DNA from: Actinostola sp. cb2023
Lineage: Eukaryota; Cnidaria; Anthozoa; Actiniaria; Actinostolidae
Direction of reading: 5' to 3'
Length of the DNA stretch: 64,000 bases
Assembly (NCBI GenBank): GCA_033675265.1
Contig: JAUJYZ010000948.1
Location: 592,001-656,000 of the forward strand
This document shows positions 10,399 to 23,800 of this stretch, piece after piece. The position numbers and the translations under genes were made by a program. Each line of letters opens with the position of its first letter. Position 1 is the stretch's first letter. Under the pieces are notes generated by a model that had not been told where the DNA came from, searched no databases, and saw only the letters and a list, made by a program, of their open reading frames with translations.

Positions 10399-13220
10399 TT
10401 ACTGGATAATGCAGGTCTTGGATGTCTGTCTGGTAGAACTTTCATATATTACTGGTGGAGGTTCTGCTTTCTTTGGTGTTGAGGTTGACGCAGCAATAGA
10501 TGCTAAGTAAGCTTCTCTGTGTGCTCGAGGCATTTCTGGCGCAAAGTCAAACAGACTAGAAGATCGTATGTTGTCATCTACTGGCTCCTCATAGCCATCA
10601 TTGATGTCAGAGCCATTTCTGTTCCTAATGAGATTTTGATATGGTCCTGATAATAATAACTCTGGGCTTGGGCCAACTTTGAGAGTATTCGCAGCCTTCT
10701 TCTGCTCCCACGAGGGGCTGATATATCTTCCCTTTTTCTTGTCTCCTTCACTTTCATCACTACCAGTGCCACTTTCAACTGAAGACCCATGAGAGTCAGA
10801 GTCCTCAGTTGCTTGATCAAACCCACCATCAAGTCCTCTTGCGATCAGTCTATGATTTGCATCAGATCTTGTTCTTGTTCTACCAACACGCCTGGGTCTA
10901 TCCCCTTCAACAGTTTCATCATCAACCCTTCTTGGCCGTTGTCTAATCATGCTCTTCTTCTTGGTACCAGAGTCTCCTTGTGTTAATAAGAACTTCATAG
11001 CATCGGCAAGCTTGTTCACAATCCGTTCATTATGTTCTGGCATCATTGCTCCTGAAGCTGACAATGAACTTAGTGCAACCTTGTAATGTTGCACAGCTTT
11101 CTTGTAGTTTCCTTTTAGAAAATAAACTGCTGCAAGGCCCTCGCTTGCCTGCCAGTGACTACACTGGTCATTGGTGTCTTTAGATGACTGAATTGCTTGT
11201 AAGAACTTAACTATGGCATGATCAAAGCTTCTCAGCTGACTGTAAGCAAATCCCATGTTACATGCCGTCTGACCCTCGGCAGATCTGTTCCCTAGTTCAC
11301 CTTAACAAAAAACAGAAACAAAATATACTTTTTAATTTAGATATAATTAGTGACCATAACTAAACTATAGCCCTGCATGTATAAAATAGGTAGTCATTCC
11401 TGGGCCAAGTGGTCGGTGAGTAACTCTGGTTTCTGTACCATTATTGCTACTCCCCCAATCACAGGTTACCCTCAAGCATTCACTGTAGTTAGATTGCTCA
11501 CATACAATGTATAATATACAGTAAATCTCAAGCTAGGTATATATGTGCATAGTTAATTGTAGCTACATTGTATAATAAATAAATAATTTTATTATCCACA
11601 GAATTTAAAATTAATTTAAACTAATAATAATTATTATCAACATGTCAATCTTACCGTGTAACTTAATGGCAACTTTGTGATGCTCTAGTGCCTTTTTATA
11701 CTTCCTTATCTGGTTGTATACAGCTCCTAGATTTTGTGCAAAACAGCCTCTAGTTGTTTCTCTTGCTCAACACCACTAATGAGCGGAATGGCAATCTCAA
11801 AACACTCTGCTGCATTTTTGTAGGACTGGAGACGGTTGTATAATAGACCAAGATCATTGTATATCTTTCCTGTAAAACATAGAGAAGATTTATACATCTT
11901 GCTCAGAGAAAATGGTAGAGACTGAATAACCTGGCCCTGGTTGTTCAATGAGTTGGAAGTAGAGTGCAGACAACTAAAACCATGAAACAGTAAGGCCTAG
12001 TTCAGACGTCGTGCTAATCATGAGCCGTTCCCATTTCAAACAATAGATAATGAGGTGGCTTCTTTTGAAGTAATTAAGAATGGCTCTTTAGGCAGAACAG
12101 GATGGGAAAAGTGTAATATGACCACATCGCACGTTGTAGTATGGACATCACGTGTAATGAACTTCTTCAATAAACATCTTAAAGTGAGTACGGTACCCAA
12201 CAATCATTAAAGTAGAACCTCACATCGGCAACAATATTTAATTATTAACAAAAATACATATTTTTAAGTAAACAAAAAATAATAAATTATACATCGTATC
12301 CTAGCAACAATATTATTTTACTTGTTTAATTTAGGAAATAATTAATAATTTAATAGACATTTTACTAAAACTATTTGTTTACAAGTTACAATGTAAATGA
12401 AAGGCACTCTAAATCAAGAGCTCTGGAATAGTGTGATAAAGAGATTCACCACTTTACTTTCAATAAAGTTATATAGACTTATAAATTAGTATACAATAGA
12501 AGTTTTAACCAGATTAAGAAAGACACGGAATATGTGTTGATTACATGTACCTTGCAATGTACGATCGGTCAGCTGTTCGCATAATTCAATCACTGAACGT
12601 AGAGTCTCAGCACAATTATCGATGTCTTTTACCTCACCAAGTAAACTAGCTCGGCTGGTCAAAGCCAAGACTTGATTGGTTTTATCGCCAAGACTTCTGA
12701 AGGCCTCAGCTGCTTCTCCATAGTATTTGGCTGCCTTGGCCAATTCTCCATTCGTCGAACATCCAACAGCAAGCTTTTGTAACGTCTCTGCTTGCATTTC
12801 TTGGTTGTTTAGAGTCTTATATTCAAGGAAGGCAGTTTCATAGCATTCTATAGATAACTGTAATTGGCTGAGACCATCGTACGCTATTCCTAAGTTATAG
12901 TGAAGGTCGGCGTAGTTTGCTGAACCATCAGTATCGCGATCTGGTGGCAGAGCTTTTTTCAAATATTCTAACCCCTTCTTGGGCGATCCTTGAGCGACAC
13001 AGCAGGCCCCAAGATTGAAAAAGCAGGCTCTCTCAGTAAACCCTTCCTTGATACGAGAAGCCATGCTTGCGGCCTTGTCGAAGTGGACACAAGCTTCATC
13101 GATTTTCCCTTCTGCAAGAGCTTTGTGTCCTGCTTGGGTCAAGTGATCAACATCTTCGTTGACGTTTATCTCCATGTTGATAAGCAGTGCCTTTCGTGTC
13201 CGCCAAAACAACTCTACCAC
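10399..13220 (-). CDS. TTC24-like tetratricopeptide repeat protein with C-terminal CaaX box; apparent frameshift
   Basis: Exons 12551-13220, 11655-11869 and 10399-11300. Start is at 13220, or more likely the second Met (MEINVNEDV) at 13175, giving about 580 residues. Repeated TPR helices include LTQAGHKALAEGKIDEA, FNLGACCVAQGSPKKGLEYL, LHYNLGIAYDGLSQLQLSIE, YNDLGLLYNRLQSYKNAAE and GFAYSQLRSFDHAI. These parallel TTC24 in order and spacing, including the closing helix ERIVNKLADAMKFLL. The last 170 residues are a polar, probably disordered tail ending CIIQ, a farnesyl-type CaaX box. Exon 2 needs one extra base in the A run at 11732-11735 (T on the plus strand) to read HKNLGAVYNQ; as written it hits a stop. 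This is either a sequencing error or a real lesion. An LGN-like TPR adaptor is the alternative reading. The biochemical role is unknown. Confidence 0.85.
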
Positions 13221-14002
13221 ATAACCATGGATAGATTAAAGTTGCTCCAAACAACACTCAACAGTAATACTTTCAGAGAACATCGACTGAACAACACATG
13301 TTGACCGTGGTTAAATCGTTCATTGATTGAACAAGGCAGACTGTCACATGCAGTCAGTCCATCTTTCAGAGTGAAATTCCAACGAACAGTTCGGCCAGTG
13401 AACCTTGTTGAGAATAAACTCTATTCTTCTAAAATTAAAATACAGACAAAGTTTAGCTTCAACTAATTTGTACTCAACCAACACAGCAACAGTCAGTTGT
13501 TTGGCTCGTCTTCGCGACGTGACGTCATCATTAAATTGCAGGAGGGGAGGGGAGGGGAGAAAGGAGGGGAGGGGAGGGGGAACTAATTTCAAATTCAATC
13601 AAATTTTCTTCAAGTAAAAATGTCTACAGTTCTAATATAATAAATGAATTTTTCACTAAAATATATTTAGTTTTTAATGCGAAATTTTACAGCTTATTGG
13701 CAGCTCTAGAAATAAAAATAAATCTAAAAATCCAAGGTGAAAATGTATAATACAAAAAAAACGCATTACACTTGATAAAATAAAAGAGTTCGAGTAACGC
13801 ATTTTTTTGATCCAAATAACCTTTCATACTAAGTATTATTTTTGGGGGAAAAAGAAGTTTATTTGGAGCCCGCGTAAAAATTTATACTGCTCAGCGTTCA
13901 ATGCCGTGAAAACGTGCGCAGAACACGTCATCCTTTGATTCTTTCTTTCTTTTCGAACGAACAAAAAGGCACGGAGTCTAAAAGTGGAAGATTGTTTGGA
14001 TA
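13221..14002. promoter_or_regulatory. Divergent region between TPR gene and SSR2, with G-rich tract
   Basis: About 780 bp separate opposite-facing starts. It contains a GGGG-A-GGGG type tract at about 13540-13582 that could form a G-quadruplex, plus an AT-rich stretch at 13610-13860. A TGACGTCA palindrome lies near 13520. No core promoter motif is certain. Confidence 0.4.
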
Positions 14003-17000
14003 ATGGTGAGAAATCCAGCTTATTTTACCCCGTATTACCAAATGATACTTCAACTAGACATGTCTTAGATGTCTAATCAACAGATTTGTGTGTTTATAAT
14101 TGTGAACATAGAAAGTTACTCGTGTTTTAACATCAACGTGGAGTCATTCAAATCAAGCTTTGATTCGAAAGGGTTCCTTTCTTCCGATTTCGTAAAAAAA
14201 AATTCATATTCCAACGCTAAGATGTGTCAATAATTTACGATCATCATGCTCTATAATTAAGCAAGACGACTGTCATGATCGTAATTTAAAATACTAAATT
14301 TTAAGCCGTAAATCGTAATACAAAGAATTACTATGGATCGGGCTTCCTGTGGTATCTCATCTGTTTTCTTCATTGATTTTTCTAGTTGCTGATAGCGTTA
14401 GTTCTTAGTGTCTTGGTTGTTGGCAGCCACTGCGATAGCGATGCCAACGCAAGACTTATTGTTGCTAAGAATGTTTTGAACCAGTTTGTCGTTGAAGGCA
14501 AAGACCTTACCATACACTACACTCTGTACAACGTTGGATCAAGGTAGAGTAACAATCACAGAATAGGTGGATAACCCATTAGGTGGATAACCCATTAGGT
14601 GGATAACCCATTAGGTGGATAACCCATTAGGTGGATAACCCATTAGGTGGATAACCCAATATACAGATAACCCTCTGTAAGCAGACACCTACCATAAGCA
14701 GACTCCTGAAGTTTTCTCACTTCACTAAAACATTACTTTTATAACCTCCTGTAAGCAGACACCTCACTTAAGCAGACACCTCCCATAAGCAGACACCTCC
14801 CATAAGCAGACACCTCCCGTAAGTGAATACCTCCCGTAAGCAGACACCTACACATGTATATGATTATGGGAGATGGGAGGTTCTACTCTAATGCTGTTGG
14901 GTATTCTTACTATAATCGTAGTGTTAATATATAACATTATTGAACAGATATGAAAACAGAGCTTCGGTTAAAGCATGCTAAATGAATGGTTTAGATGATC
15001 ATATACTTGTTTAAAATAGAAAGGATGATTATTAACCATGTACATGCAGTGCTTTATAGGATTTTTCTTCTCTTTACAGTCCTGCGACAGCTGTCACCCT
15101 GACTGAAGAATCATTCCCTGAATCTGCATTTCAAGTTGTTCACGGTTTGACTTCAATCAAGTGGAAATCAATAGCTCCGTATCCTTTGATTTATTCAGAA
15201 ATGCTAAATACTTGGATTTCCCAGCATCCGTTGTGGTCATGCACAAGGAAACACAATATAGTCAACTTGCTCTAAGCCTCCAGGCACCATCTAGAGTGAA
15301 TGTATAGTAAAACAGTGCAGCATGGACCAGGCGTCTGGCTTAGAGAAGTGTCTGGCATAGACAGTGTCCGTCTCTAGAGAGAATTCACTGTACACCATAA
15401 TCCAGCAAGAGTTGTAGTTCAGAGGGAAAATCCCCCATGAAAACTTGATTTTTCCAGCTGTAATTTTGTATTGTATTAAAAATAGATAATAGATACCTCT
15501 ATAATAATAATAATTATGATGATTATTATTATTATTATATATACCTCTTTCAGTCATTTGGTTTGTTCTCTACCTAGTGTTACTTTTGTGAATTCTTCAA
15601 TATTTAATTGAATCACTACACAGTTACCAAGCAACAATTTACTTTATAGAACTAAGGGCACTTTCCATTTGGTAGAACTGACTGGACCTTCCGACCAGTT
15701 CTTAAATGGAACACGTCAGTTCTGGGAACTGGTTCAGATAGTTCTCAGAACTGACACATTCCATTTAAGAACCGGTTGATCAGACCAGTCAGTTCTGCCA
15801 AATGGAAAGCACCCTTATACATACAGTTTATATATACTTTACATTTATAAGTGTTTGTTAATATTATGAATGTTTATGAATGATTATTATCATCTTGTAA
15901 GTTGTTGCCCTTGACTGTATGCAGTGGAACTAATGTTTCTCATTCAGTCATCCTACGACCACTGAGATCTGGCGTCTTTAACTTCACTTCTGCCATAGTT
16001 ACATACAAACCTAATGAAGAGGGTCAAGTACAGGTAACTTCCAGAACTCAACCATAGAGCACTAAGTTGCAACTTCATCACTGATATTTTGTTTGTATTT
16101 GTTTAGGTGGCGTATTCAACAGCCCCTGGCGAGGGTGTCATAATGAGCAACAAAGATTACCAAAGAAAGCATTCCCCACATCTGGTAATAATTGAATGAA
16201 TGGATGAATGAATGAATGAAGGGAAGAATGAATGGTTGGTTGACTGAATGAATAATTATTGATGGTTGGGTGGATTACCGAAGGAATGCATGAGTGAATG
16301 GATAATGAATGGGTGAATGAATGAATGAATGGATGGATGAATGGATGAGTAAATGGATGGATGAGTGAATAGATGGATGAGTGAATGGATGGATGAATGG
16401 ATAATAAATGAATGGTGGATTAAAGTGTATATGACACGAATGTTTTTCTTTTGAAAATCGATTACATATGAAGTGAATAGTGGGATGGTTCAGTATTTTG
16501 TGATTTGAGCTTCGCATTGGCGAGTTATAAAGGATTGAAATCGTGATATGCTAATTCGATGACGTCAGAGTGGGTTTAATTTATTATACAAAAGCGCCAT
16601 TGTGCAAATTATTGACATTTTTAAATCTGGCAAATAGTTATCTACAATTCATATACATGATGTTAATTTAGTTTTTCTGTTTCAAAAAAGAGTGCTGCTT
16701 TGAAAAATATAAATAAGTTACGGCAAAACCCACTCTGACGTCACCGAATTAGCATATCACGATTTCAATCCTTTATAACTAGCAAATGCGAAGCTCAAAT
16801 CACAAAATACTGAACCATCCCACTATTCACTTCATTGTAATCGATTTTCAAAAGAAAAAAATTTGTGTCATATACACTTTAATGGATGGATAAATTCATG
16901 AATGGATGGATGACTGGATTAGTGGATTATGAAGGGATGGACAATTGAATATGGCGATGGATGGATGGATGGATGGATAATGAATAATACACCACTTCGC

Positions 17001-17629
17001 TGTTCTGTTCAGTAGCTACGAACAATGGTACCAAGTTGAGGTTGGCTTTGACCTCGACTTGGAACCGTTGTTCATGGCTACTCAACAGAGCCATGAAGCT
17101 AATGTATTGATGGATGGATTAATGGATGGATAAATGGATGAATAGATTAATGTGGATGGATGGATTAATGTGGATGTAGCCTCCTCCGCAGGCAACACCG
17201 GAAAGCGAGGCCGAAGGCCGAGAATTCCCCTTCTCTCCTCATTCCCCCTCTTCCACCTCTCTTAAACAGGAAGCCCAAGACCAAAGAACCCAAAAATCTC
17301 CCCCAGTGATGCCTGCGGAGGCTAATGTGGATGAATGGATGGATGGATTAATGGATGGATAAATGGATGGATGGATTAATGTGGATGAATGGATGGATTA
17401 ATGTGGATGAATGGAAATTATGTGATTAAAAAAATTCTTCCAATAAGAGTTGAGGACAATGTTGATGAGTTTCCAGTATGATTCCAACCATGACTGACTG
17501 CAATGTTTGTGTTTATAGGTTGACTGGGGTCTGTTCAGTCTGATGTGCATACCCACAATGTTAGTTCCATTGATGGTCTGGTACCGTAGCCACAGCAAGT
17601 ACGAGAACTTCAAGGTCAAGAAGAATTAA
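14003..17629 (+). CDS. SSR2: Translocon-associated protein subunit beta (TRAP-beta / signal sequence receptor beta)
   Basis: ER membrane protein of the TRAP complex beside Sec61, assisting translocation of secretory proteins. Six coding exons: 14003-14005 (the ATG alone), 14386-14543, 15080-15178, 15925-16033, 16107-16184 and 17519-17629. They total 558 nt, or 185 residues (human about 183). A signal peptide (MLLIALVLSVLVVGSHC) precedes a lumenal Ig-like domain with LYNVGSS, SFPESAFQVVHG, IKWKSIAP, VILRPLRSG and FNFTSA. N-glycosylation sites are NVS and NFT. STAPGEG is followed by one membrane span (LFSLMCIPTMLVPLMVWY) and a short cytosolic tail ending KVKKN, which fits a KxKxx ER-retrieval signal. 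All phases agree. An AATAAA at 18052-18057 may end the transcript. Introns carry tandem repeats and MITEs. Confidence 0.95.
14560..14665. repeat. 16-bp tandem repeat, GGTGGATAACCCATTA
   Basis: About six nearly perfect copies lie just after the SSR2 exon 2 donor. Confidence 0.85.
14670..14885. repeat. TAAGCAGACACCTCCCA repeats, probably pogo-type ends
   Basis: Several copies of (G)TAAGCAGACACCTCCC occur, plus a closing GAGGTTCTACTCTAATG. This wording is typical of pogo/Tigger-like terminal repeats that have been tandemly amplified. Confidence 0.55.
15653..15818. mobile_element. Fold-back MITE in SSR2 intron
   Basis: Ends AAGGGCACTTTCCATTTGG and CCAAATGGAAAGCACCCTT flank a partly palindromic core with ACTGACTGG and CCAGTCAG. 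Confidence 0.75.
16424..16881. mobile_element. 458-bp MITE with long terminal inverted repeats
   Basis: Arms of about 150 bp begin TTAAAGTGTATATGACACGAA and end with the complement CATATACACTTTAA. They contain AATAGTGGGATGGTTCAGT and TGACGTCA-like sequence. Partial copies occur at 5200-5290 and 52688-52968. There is no transposase. Confidence 0.8.
16987..17092. mobile_element. Fold-back element
   Basis: TGTTCTGTTCAGTAGCTACG on the left is inverted near TGGCTACTCAACAGAGCCA. The core AACAATGGTACCAAGT pairs with ACTTGGAACCGTTGTT. Confidence 0.6.
17177..17324. mobile_element. MITE with TAGCCTCCTCCGCAGGCA ends
   Basis: The inverted terminus is TGCCTGCGGAGGCTA. The insert has a much higher GC content than the surrounding GGAT repeats. 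Confidence 0.65.
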
Positions 17630-20600
17630 AGCCAAAGACACTAGATAGTTGTAATTTGTCACAACACACCACATTACCTCACTCTAGCATTTCAGGGGCT
17701 TTCTCAGTATATCACCGTCCTGAATTCCTGAAAATTTGAATAACAATAGTTCATATTGTTGTATGCCTCGTTCTACAAAGAGTTCTTGATTTGAATAACA
17801 AAGGTTTTTCAGGATAGTGATATACTGAGAAAGAGCCGCATTTCATGTATTCAAATATAGTTTCATTCAAGTCTTTAAAATATCACGACTATTAATTCTG
17901 GCATAATCAGTGCTGTTTTATTCTGAACGACTTTAGAATCTGAGATGTACAAATGTATGTAAATGTGACTGTATTTCTAGTGACAAATGTGCTACCATGT
18001 GTACACAGACTGGCTGAAAGTAGGGCTCTTGTAACCTTGATGTCAAATTGTAATAAAATCTTTTTTTACTTTCTGTCGGTTCTTGCAAGTGAAACAAAGA
18101 GATGTACCATTTTGCAGTGCATCTGTATTCTTATAGATGCACAGATGAGGTCAACATGTGGTGAGAGCAAAAGGGTATTAGACCAAGTCTCAAGTGGCAT
18201 GATTTTAAGTGTTGTTCTTTCCACATATTGAAGTCTTCTGTGCATCTATAGAATACAGATGGCAGCAAAGTGTAGACTTGCTACAAGTCGTCCACTCTCT
18301 TTTCCTCTCCCTGCCCATGAAAAGAGAATTTGGTGAGCGCAAGCATATTAAGAGTGGCAGTCGCAAATGGGCAATGTCCTCAGTCCTGCCAGTAAAAAAT
18401 GGGGGGAAGGGGGTGACTGAGGACTTTCAGGGGTTGGGATTTGACAAAAACTGGAAAATTTTCATCAAATGCCCAAGGGTGGAGAATCAGTTGTCAATTA
18501 AATCTGTCAAAAAAATCCCCAGCAAGGTACCTGCACACTTCCTCCAGGCGTTCAAACTAGTGATGCCCTCCCTTTCACCTCCAAGGCTACCCGACCCCCA
18601 GGACAAGTTCACTGATCGAGTGCTCTAGTAGTAACTCATTTTATGTCAAATACCAAACCTGTGACCACCCTCCCCCTATTGGGTCAAAATTATTGGGTCA
18701 ATTTTCTCTCTCCATATGTAATGTTCATCAGCACCAACTGTTCGCATGTGGGATTAATAGCGGCAGGGATCCTTTGTGGGGTAGGGAGGGGAAATAGTGA
18801 CCCTCCCCTACCCTACAGACAGGAAAATAAAACTAGGTATTAGTTGATGCCTTTTTACTTCAGAATGATATAATACTGATACTAATATATTTAGTATCAT
18901 GTAACCATAGCAACAAGCTTTGGCTAAACTTCTCAAATTAAGATTAAGAGCATCAAAGTCTGTACAGTAACGATTGTGGAAACAGTAACCTACTAAACAT
19001 GTCACAATGGGATCAAAGTGGCTCATCAGCAGGCAATCACGAGTAACGACATGGGGACCTTTAGGGGGGAGGAGAGGGGTGATTCTTAATAAAAAAATGA
19101 AATTAATTAGGTGACAAATTAAATAAGTATGTCTTTCTTACAATCTGATAAATGTTTGGAAATTTGTCATTTATTACAACCCCTCTCCCCCCAAGATATA
19201 TAACATAAATATCGCCAGCCCTAAAGTTAGAGTGACTTTACTTTACCTTGGTCTGAACAAATGACTGAGAGCCAAATATTTTCTCATGACCCAACGATAA
19301 GAAGGCTTTTGCCACACTTTCAGAGCTTAGTTAGCTGGCTAAGTGTGTTTTTCGAGCCAATAAAATCACAGTCAAGTCTCATGAAATATTTATTTTAATG
19401 AAATCACAAAATTTGCATCGTTCTCAAAAGATTTGCAAACTTTCATTCCAAACTGTGCATGTTTAGGCACAAAGTGCTGTCATCCCGGTCCATACTGGTT
19501 TTATTCGGACCCGCTTCTTAAAGAGCGCACTCAGGGCCGTACGGGTCAAATGCTAATTGGCCATTGTCAAGTAAAGTCATTCTAAACCCCTGAACTGCCC
19601 CGTCAGGCATGACAAAGCAGATTCTGGTATCTACCTATACACAAGCACCCAAGTGCGGGGCAGCACAGGGGGCTCATTCTATATCTATGAAGGTATGGTA
19701 ACATGTACAACAAGTAGAAATACTAACTAGAAATTAAAACTAAAAATGCCGTACATGAATTTACAAGCAGCAACATAGGCATTTAAGAATAGAAAAAAGA
19801 TATGCACTACGTACGGTAGAACGTTGTATCCCGTATTGTTTAGTAAGGTCTTTCTTAAAATATCAATAAGTCCAATACTCAATAATAATTATTAATATTA
19901 GTGAATCATTTGTATGTGATAAATTTTCAAAAACTATTATAATTTCTACAATTTCTGTATTATCTTCATATATATATATGTATATATATATAGTCATTAT
20001 TACTGTCTCATGGGGCAAAAAATCACCAAATACTCTATATTACCAAAATACTTAGAGAATTAACTCATAGTTCTCAAGAACAACTAAAAGGAAGCCAAGT
20101 AAGAGGAAACATTGTATTTGGTTGGTTGACACCAAGGCTGGTCAATAGCAAAAAAGACAGCAGAGAACACATAGTACTCTCCGTTCCCTGTTTTTTTTTA
20201 GCTGATCGATGTCGTCACACATGGCACCAAAAAGAGTGTTGGAAGGGACGGGAGACTCCTAGTTTGTCACAAATTCAAGACACAAAGGGTTTAGAGGACA
20301 CCTGGTCATTGACCACACCATGTCCTCTGAGTTGCGATAGTTCTTTCAGCAAAATGCTGTTGTAAATTCATTCTTCAATGTCTCTTTGAAACAGCAATTT
20401 GAAGTCTCCAAACTGATTTGTTAATGTGATTGAGCCAATGAAACCGAGAGGTCAAGCCTTGCTAATTATTACAACATCATTCATATGATTGACAAGTGCC
20501 AATCACAAGGATGACAAATCATAGTGGCCTCGTGTCTCAGATGACTGCCACCTGTCACAGTGTTTATTCGTTGGTTTGAAGAAAGGCCACTAGTTAGTTC

Positions 20601-20833
20601 ACTAGTCGAAAGCCAATCACTGCAAAATAGAAGACTTTATCAAAGGGGCCATAGTTTGCTTGTAGTGTCAATTTCAATGTTTTCACTCAACAAATAAATA
20701 GAATATAGCATTTGTGTTCTAGAGAATATCTTTGTGTCTCTCCAAAAGGGAAGCTATGTACAATTATTTTTCATAGTATAATATCACATGTCCCTGAGCA
20801 TTTCTTTAAATAGGGGGTCAATAATGTACATCA
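17630..20833. other. Gene-free interval between SSR2 and PDE8 3' ends
   Basis: This holds the SSR2 3'UTR, an inverted repeat at 17694-17845 (GGCTTTCTCAGTATATCAC paired with GTGATATACTGAGAAAG), and a fold-back at about 19227-19586 with TTAGAGTGACTTTACTTTAC ends. Open frames at 18209-18628 and 20126-20365 have no splice support or recognisable motifs. A TTTATT at 20563-20568 could be the minus-strand PDE8 polyadenylation signal. Confidence 0.45.
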
Positions 20834-23800
20834 TTATGCTGAAGTCAAAGATGTCAGGGAGGATGATCTTGCATCAGAGGACTGTGCTGATGTTGTGGAC
20901 AGAGTTGATACTGCATGGAGAGCAGTATTGGTTGAACTGTCAGCAGTCGTATCAGAGGTTACTGGGCTCGACGGCGAATCCACATGCTTAGCATCCTGAA
21001 AAACAGGTCAACAGTTAATAAAAACAATCGTGTTGTTGATACAATGCACGCTCGTGCACGCTAATTAGCCAATCAGAGCGCGCGTTATATCAATGCTATG
21101 TTATAATGCTAGTTGGTTTCTACTAATATATGATGCGATAGTATGGCCCAGCTAGGGTTCCCAGTGGAAGGCAGCAACCTGTTGGCGGTTTTTGAGAGCA
21201 GTTTAGTAATGTACTGAGAACCCTGTGGTCTAATCTTTTAATCTTTAATCATAATTACTGCCATTTAGCTGAAGTTAATCCCGGCAGGAGGGGCAGCGGC
21301 CCCGAGATTACACAATAATGGTCTAAATAAGATGGAGCCAATGAATGATGCCTGATAGTGTCAACTTCTTTATACAATGTTTTAGAACTAGATCATTGAT
21401 TAGTTTAATACTATCTTAATATTTAATGATTACTACTTAAAGTACCTTTCACTGAATAATGGGAGAATAAAGGATAAAGGATTGATTACAATATATATTT
21501 GTGTTACAAGGAAGAGTTACTGTCACTAGCTGGCACACCTACAATTCAGACAGGACTCACAAGTTCATCAGCTTTCTTCTTCCAGTACTCATAGTTATCA
21601 GTCAGGTGTCTTATGGTCTCTGGCACATAAGCAAACGCTGCATATAGAAACAATAAATTTATTATCATCATCATCATCATCATCATAATTGTTATTATCA
21701 TCATCATCATTATTATCATCATCTTTAATATTATCATCACCATCATCATTACATTATTAATATCACTATTATTAATATCATCATCATCATAAATCATCAT
21801 CATCATCATCATCTTTGTTATTATCATCATCATCATCATCTTTATCATCATAATTATCATCATCATTATTATTATTATCATTATTATTAATATCATCATC
21901 ATAATTATCATCATCATTATTAATATTATGAGACATACAAATGTGTTTAAATACACAATATAGATAAAAGAGAGTTTGTGACTTTTGGATGATTTTTTCC
22001 CAACGTTTTTCAAAACAGCCTCACATTGCACATACTGTACATACATTTAGTTTAGAAACCCAGTCGAATCCTGGTCAGTGGATAGATTCATTGGGAGATT
22101 ATTTTTGTATCTACTAGCTTCACCATTAGTCCCTATCAGTTGCTAGGCTCTAAATATTTCTTATTATTATTTAACAATTATTTGCCGAAATTATCGGTGA
22201 ATAATCACAGAGACGAAGTTGAGGTGAATATTCACCATAATCACCGAGCCTGAGGTGAATAATTTTTTTAGTATAATTTGAGAATTGAATATCAGAGAAA
22301 ATATGTAATTCAGGATTAAAAAAACCTGTTTATTAGTACTTCTGCGTTGATGATTTTATTTCTGCTCTTGACCAGTGATTATCGTCTCATAATCACTGGT
22401 CGCTCAATCTATCACAGCGCGCAAAACTCTATATTCAAGTCTAAAATTATACTAATATAATTTATTACTAGGCAACAAAGCATGTATACAAAAGTGTTCA
22501 GATCTATAACGCTAGATAAAGTCTAACGTGTAAATAGTCAGCTTACCGTCCCATGCATCGTACAAATCGCTGACGAAATAGTCAATAAACCAAACCTACA
22601 GAGAAAGAAAGACCCATTAATAAAAGCATGCCTTGTAGAATGCAAGCATCAAGAGTTCCAGACTTCCGGTACGCGCGCAATGCATTGTGAGATTATTACA
22701 AAGGAAAAGTGAGCATCAAGTGAGCAAAAACATAGCTTGGGCTCCCTGTGTCTAGAATTAGTGCTCACTTTTCCTTTGTAATAATCTCATAATGCATTGC
22801 GTGCGTGCCGAAAGTCTGGAACTCTTGATGCTTGTATGCGGCATATGCTGAATATTTGCTGTATCAACCACTAGCAGTCCTACCAGAACTCAATTCAATA
22901 AGGTTAATCCCAGGGAAAGGAAAGGTGCAATCCTAAAGGATCATGGGAGTTTCTATTTGCAGCCATATTCATCATGAATGTCTTGTTCTAGAACACTGGA
23001 GTGATCAAGCAATGTATGAAAAGACTTCCTTGATTCTGCGAGGGCACACCTTTGTGACTAAAGAGTGATTAACTTACCTGAAGCGACTACATAAAATGTG
23101 CATATATATATGTACCAGTAAGTGTTTTGATATACTGTCTGACAACGAGTTACCTGTGAGCGAGGCACATTGCATGTTGCCCTGTCAAACACAGGCATAA
23201 CAACTGGCAGGCCTCTCTTCTTCTCTTCATCGGTCTATAAACACAGGGGGGAAAAACTAGTCAGTCTCTCTCTGTTGGACACCCACAGGAATCGAGACAC
23301 CTATTTGAGACACACCCATGTCACAGGGGTAAAGAGTGAAACAAAGTAGAACCGAGCTATTCAAAAGGAAGTAAGGGTGGTCAAGTGGTGAAGCACACTC
23401 ACAACTGTGGTACCTGGGTTTGATCCTCGGATCGGGCACCATGGGAATTAATAATAATAATAATAATTATTTTTATTTTTATTTATAATTATTATTTTTA
23501 TTTTTATTATATACATATTTTTATTTTATTTTTATATATATATTTTTTTATATATCTTTGTATTCAGCGCTCAGAACTTTCGCTATGAGCGCTTTATAAA
23601 TATTTATTATTATTATTATTATTATAATTGAGTTTGTCAGTTTGTTCTCTCCTTTGCTAGAGGGTTTTTCTCCGGTTACTCCAGTTTTCCTCCCTCAGTA
23701 TTTAAAAATGAACAATACAGTAGAACCCCGCTAACTCGCATTCGGTTAACTCGAACTCCCCGCTTACTCGAACTACAGTAATTTTCTTTTCCTTGGCTCA

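Larger units (their letters stand above)
16190..17410. repeat. GGAT/GAAT simple-repeat tract interrupted by three elements
   Basis: (ATGAATGG)n and (TGGATGGA)n cover 16190-16420 and much of 16880-17410 in the last SSR2 intron. Inside it sit the MITEs at 16424-16881, 16987-17092 and 17177-17324. Confidence 0.8.

Noticed and set aside
18209..18628. 139-residue plus-strand frame downstream of SSR2
   Set aside because: No recognisable domain, composition like the flanking DNA, and no splice partner.
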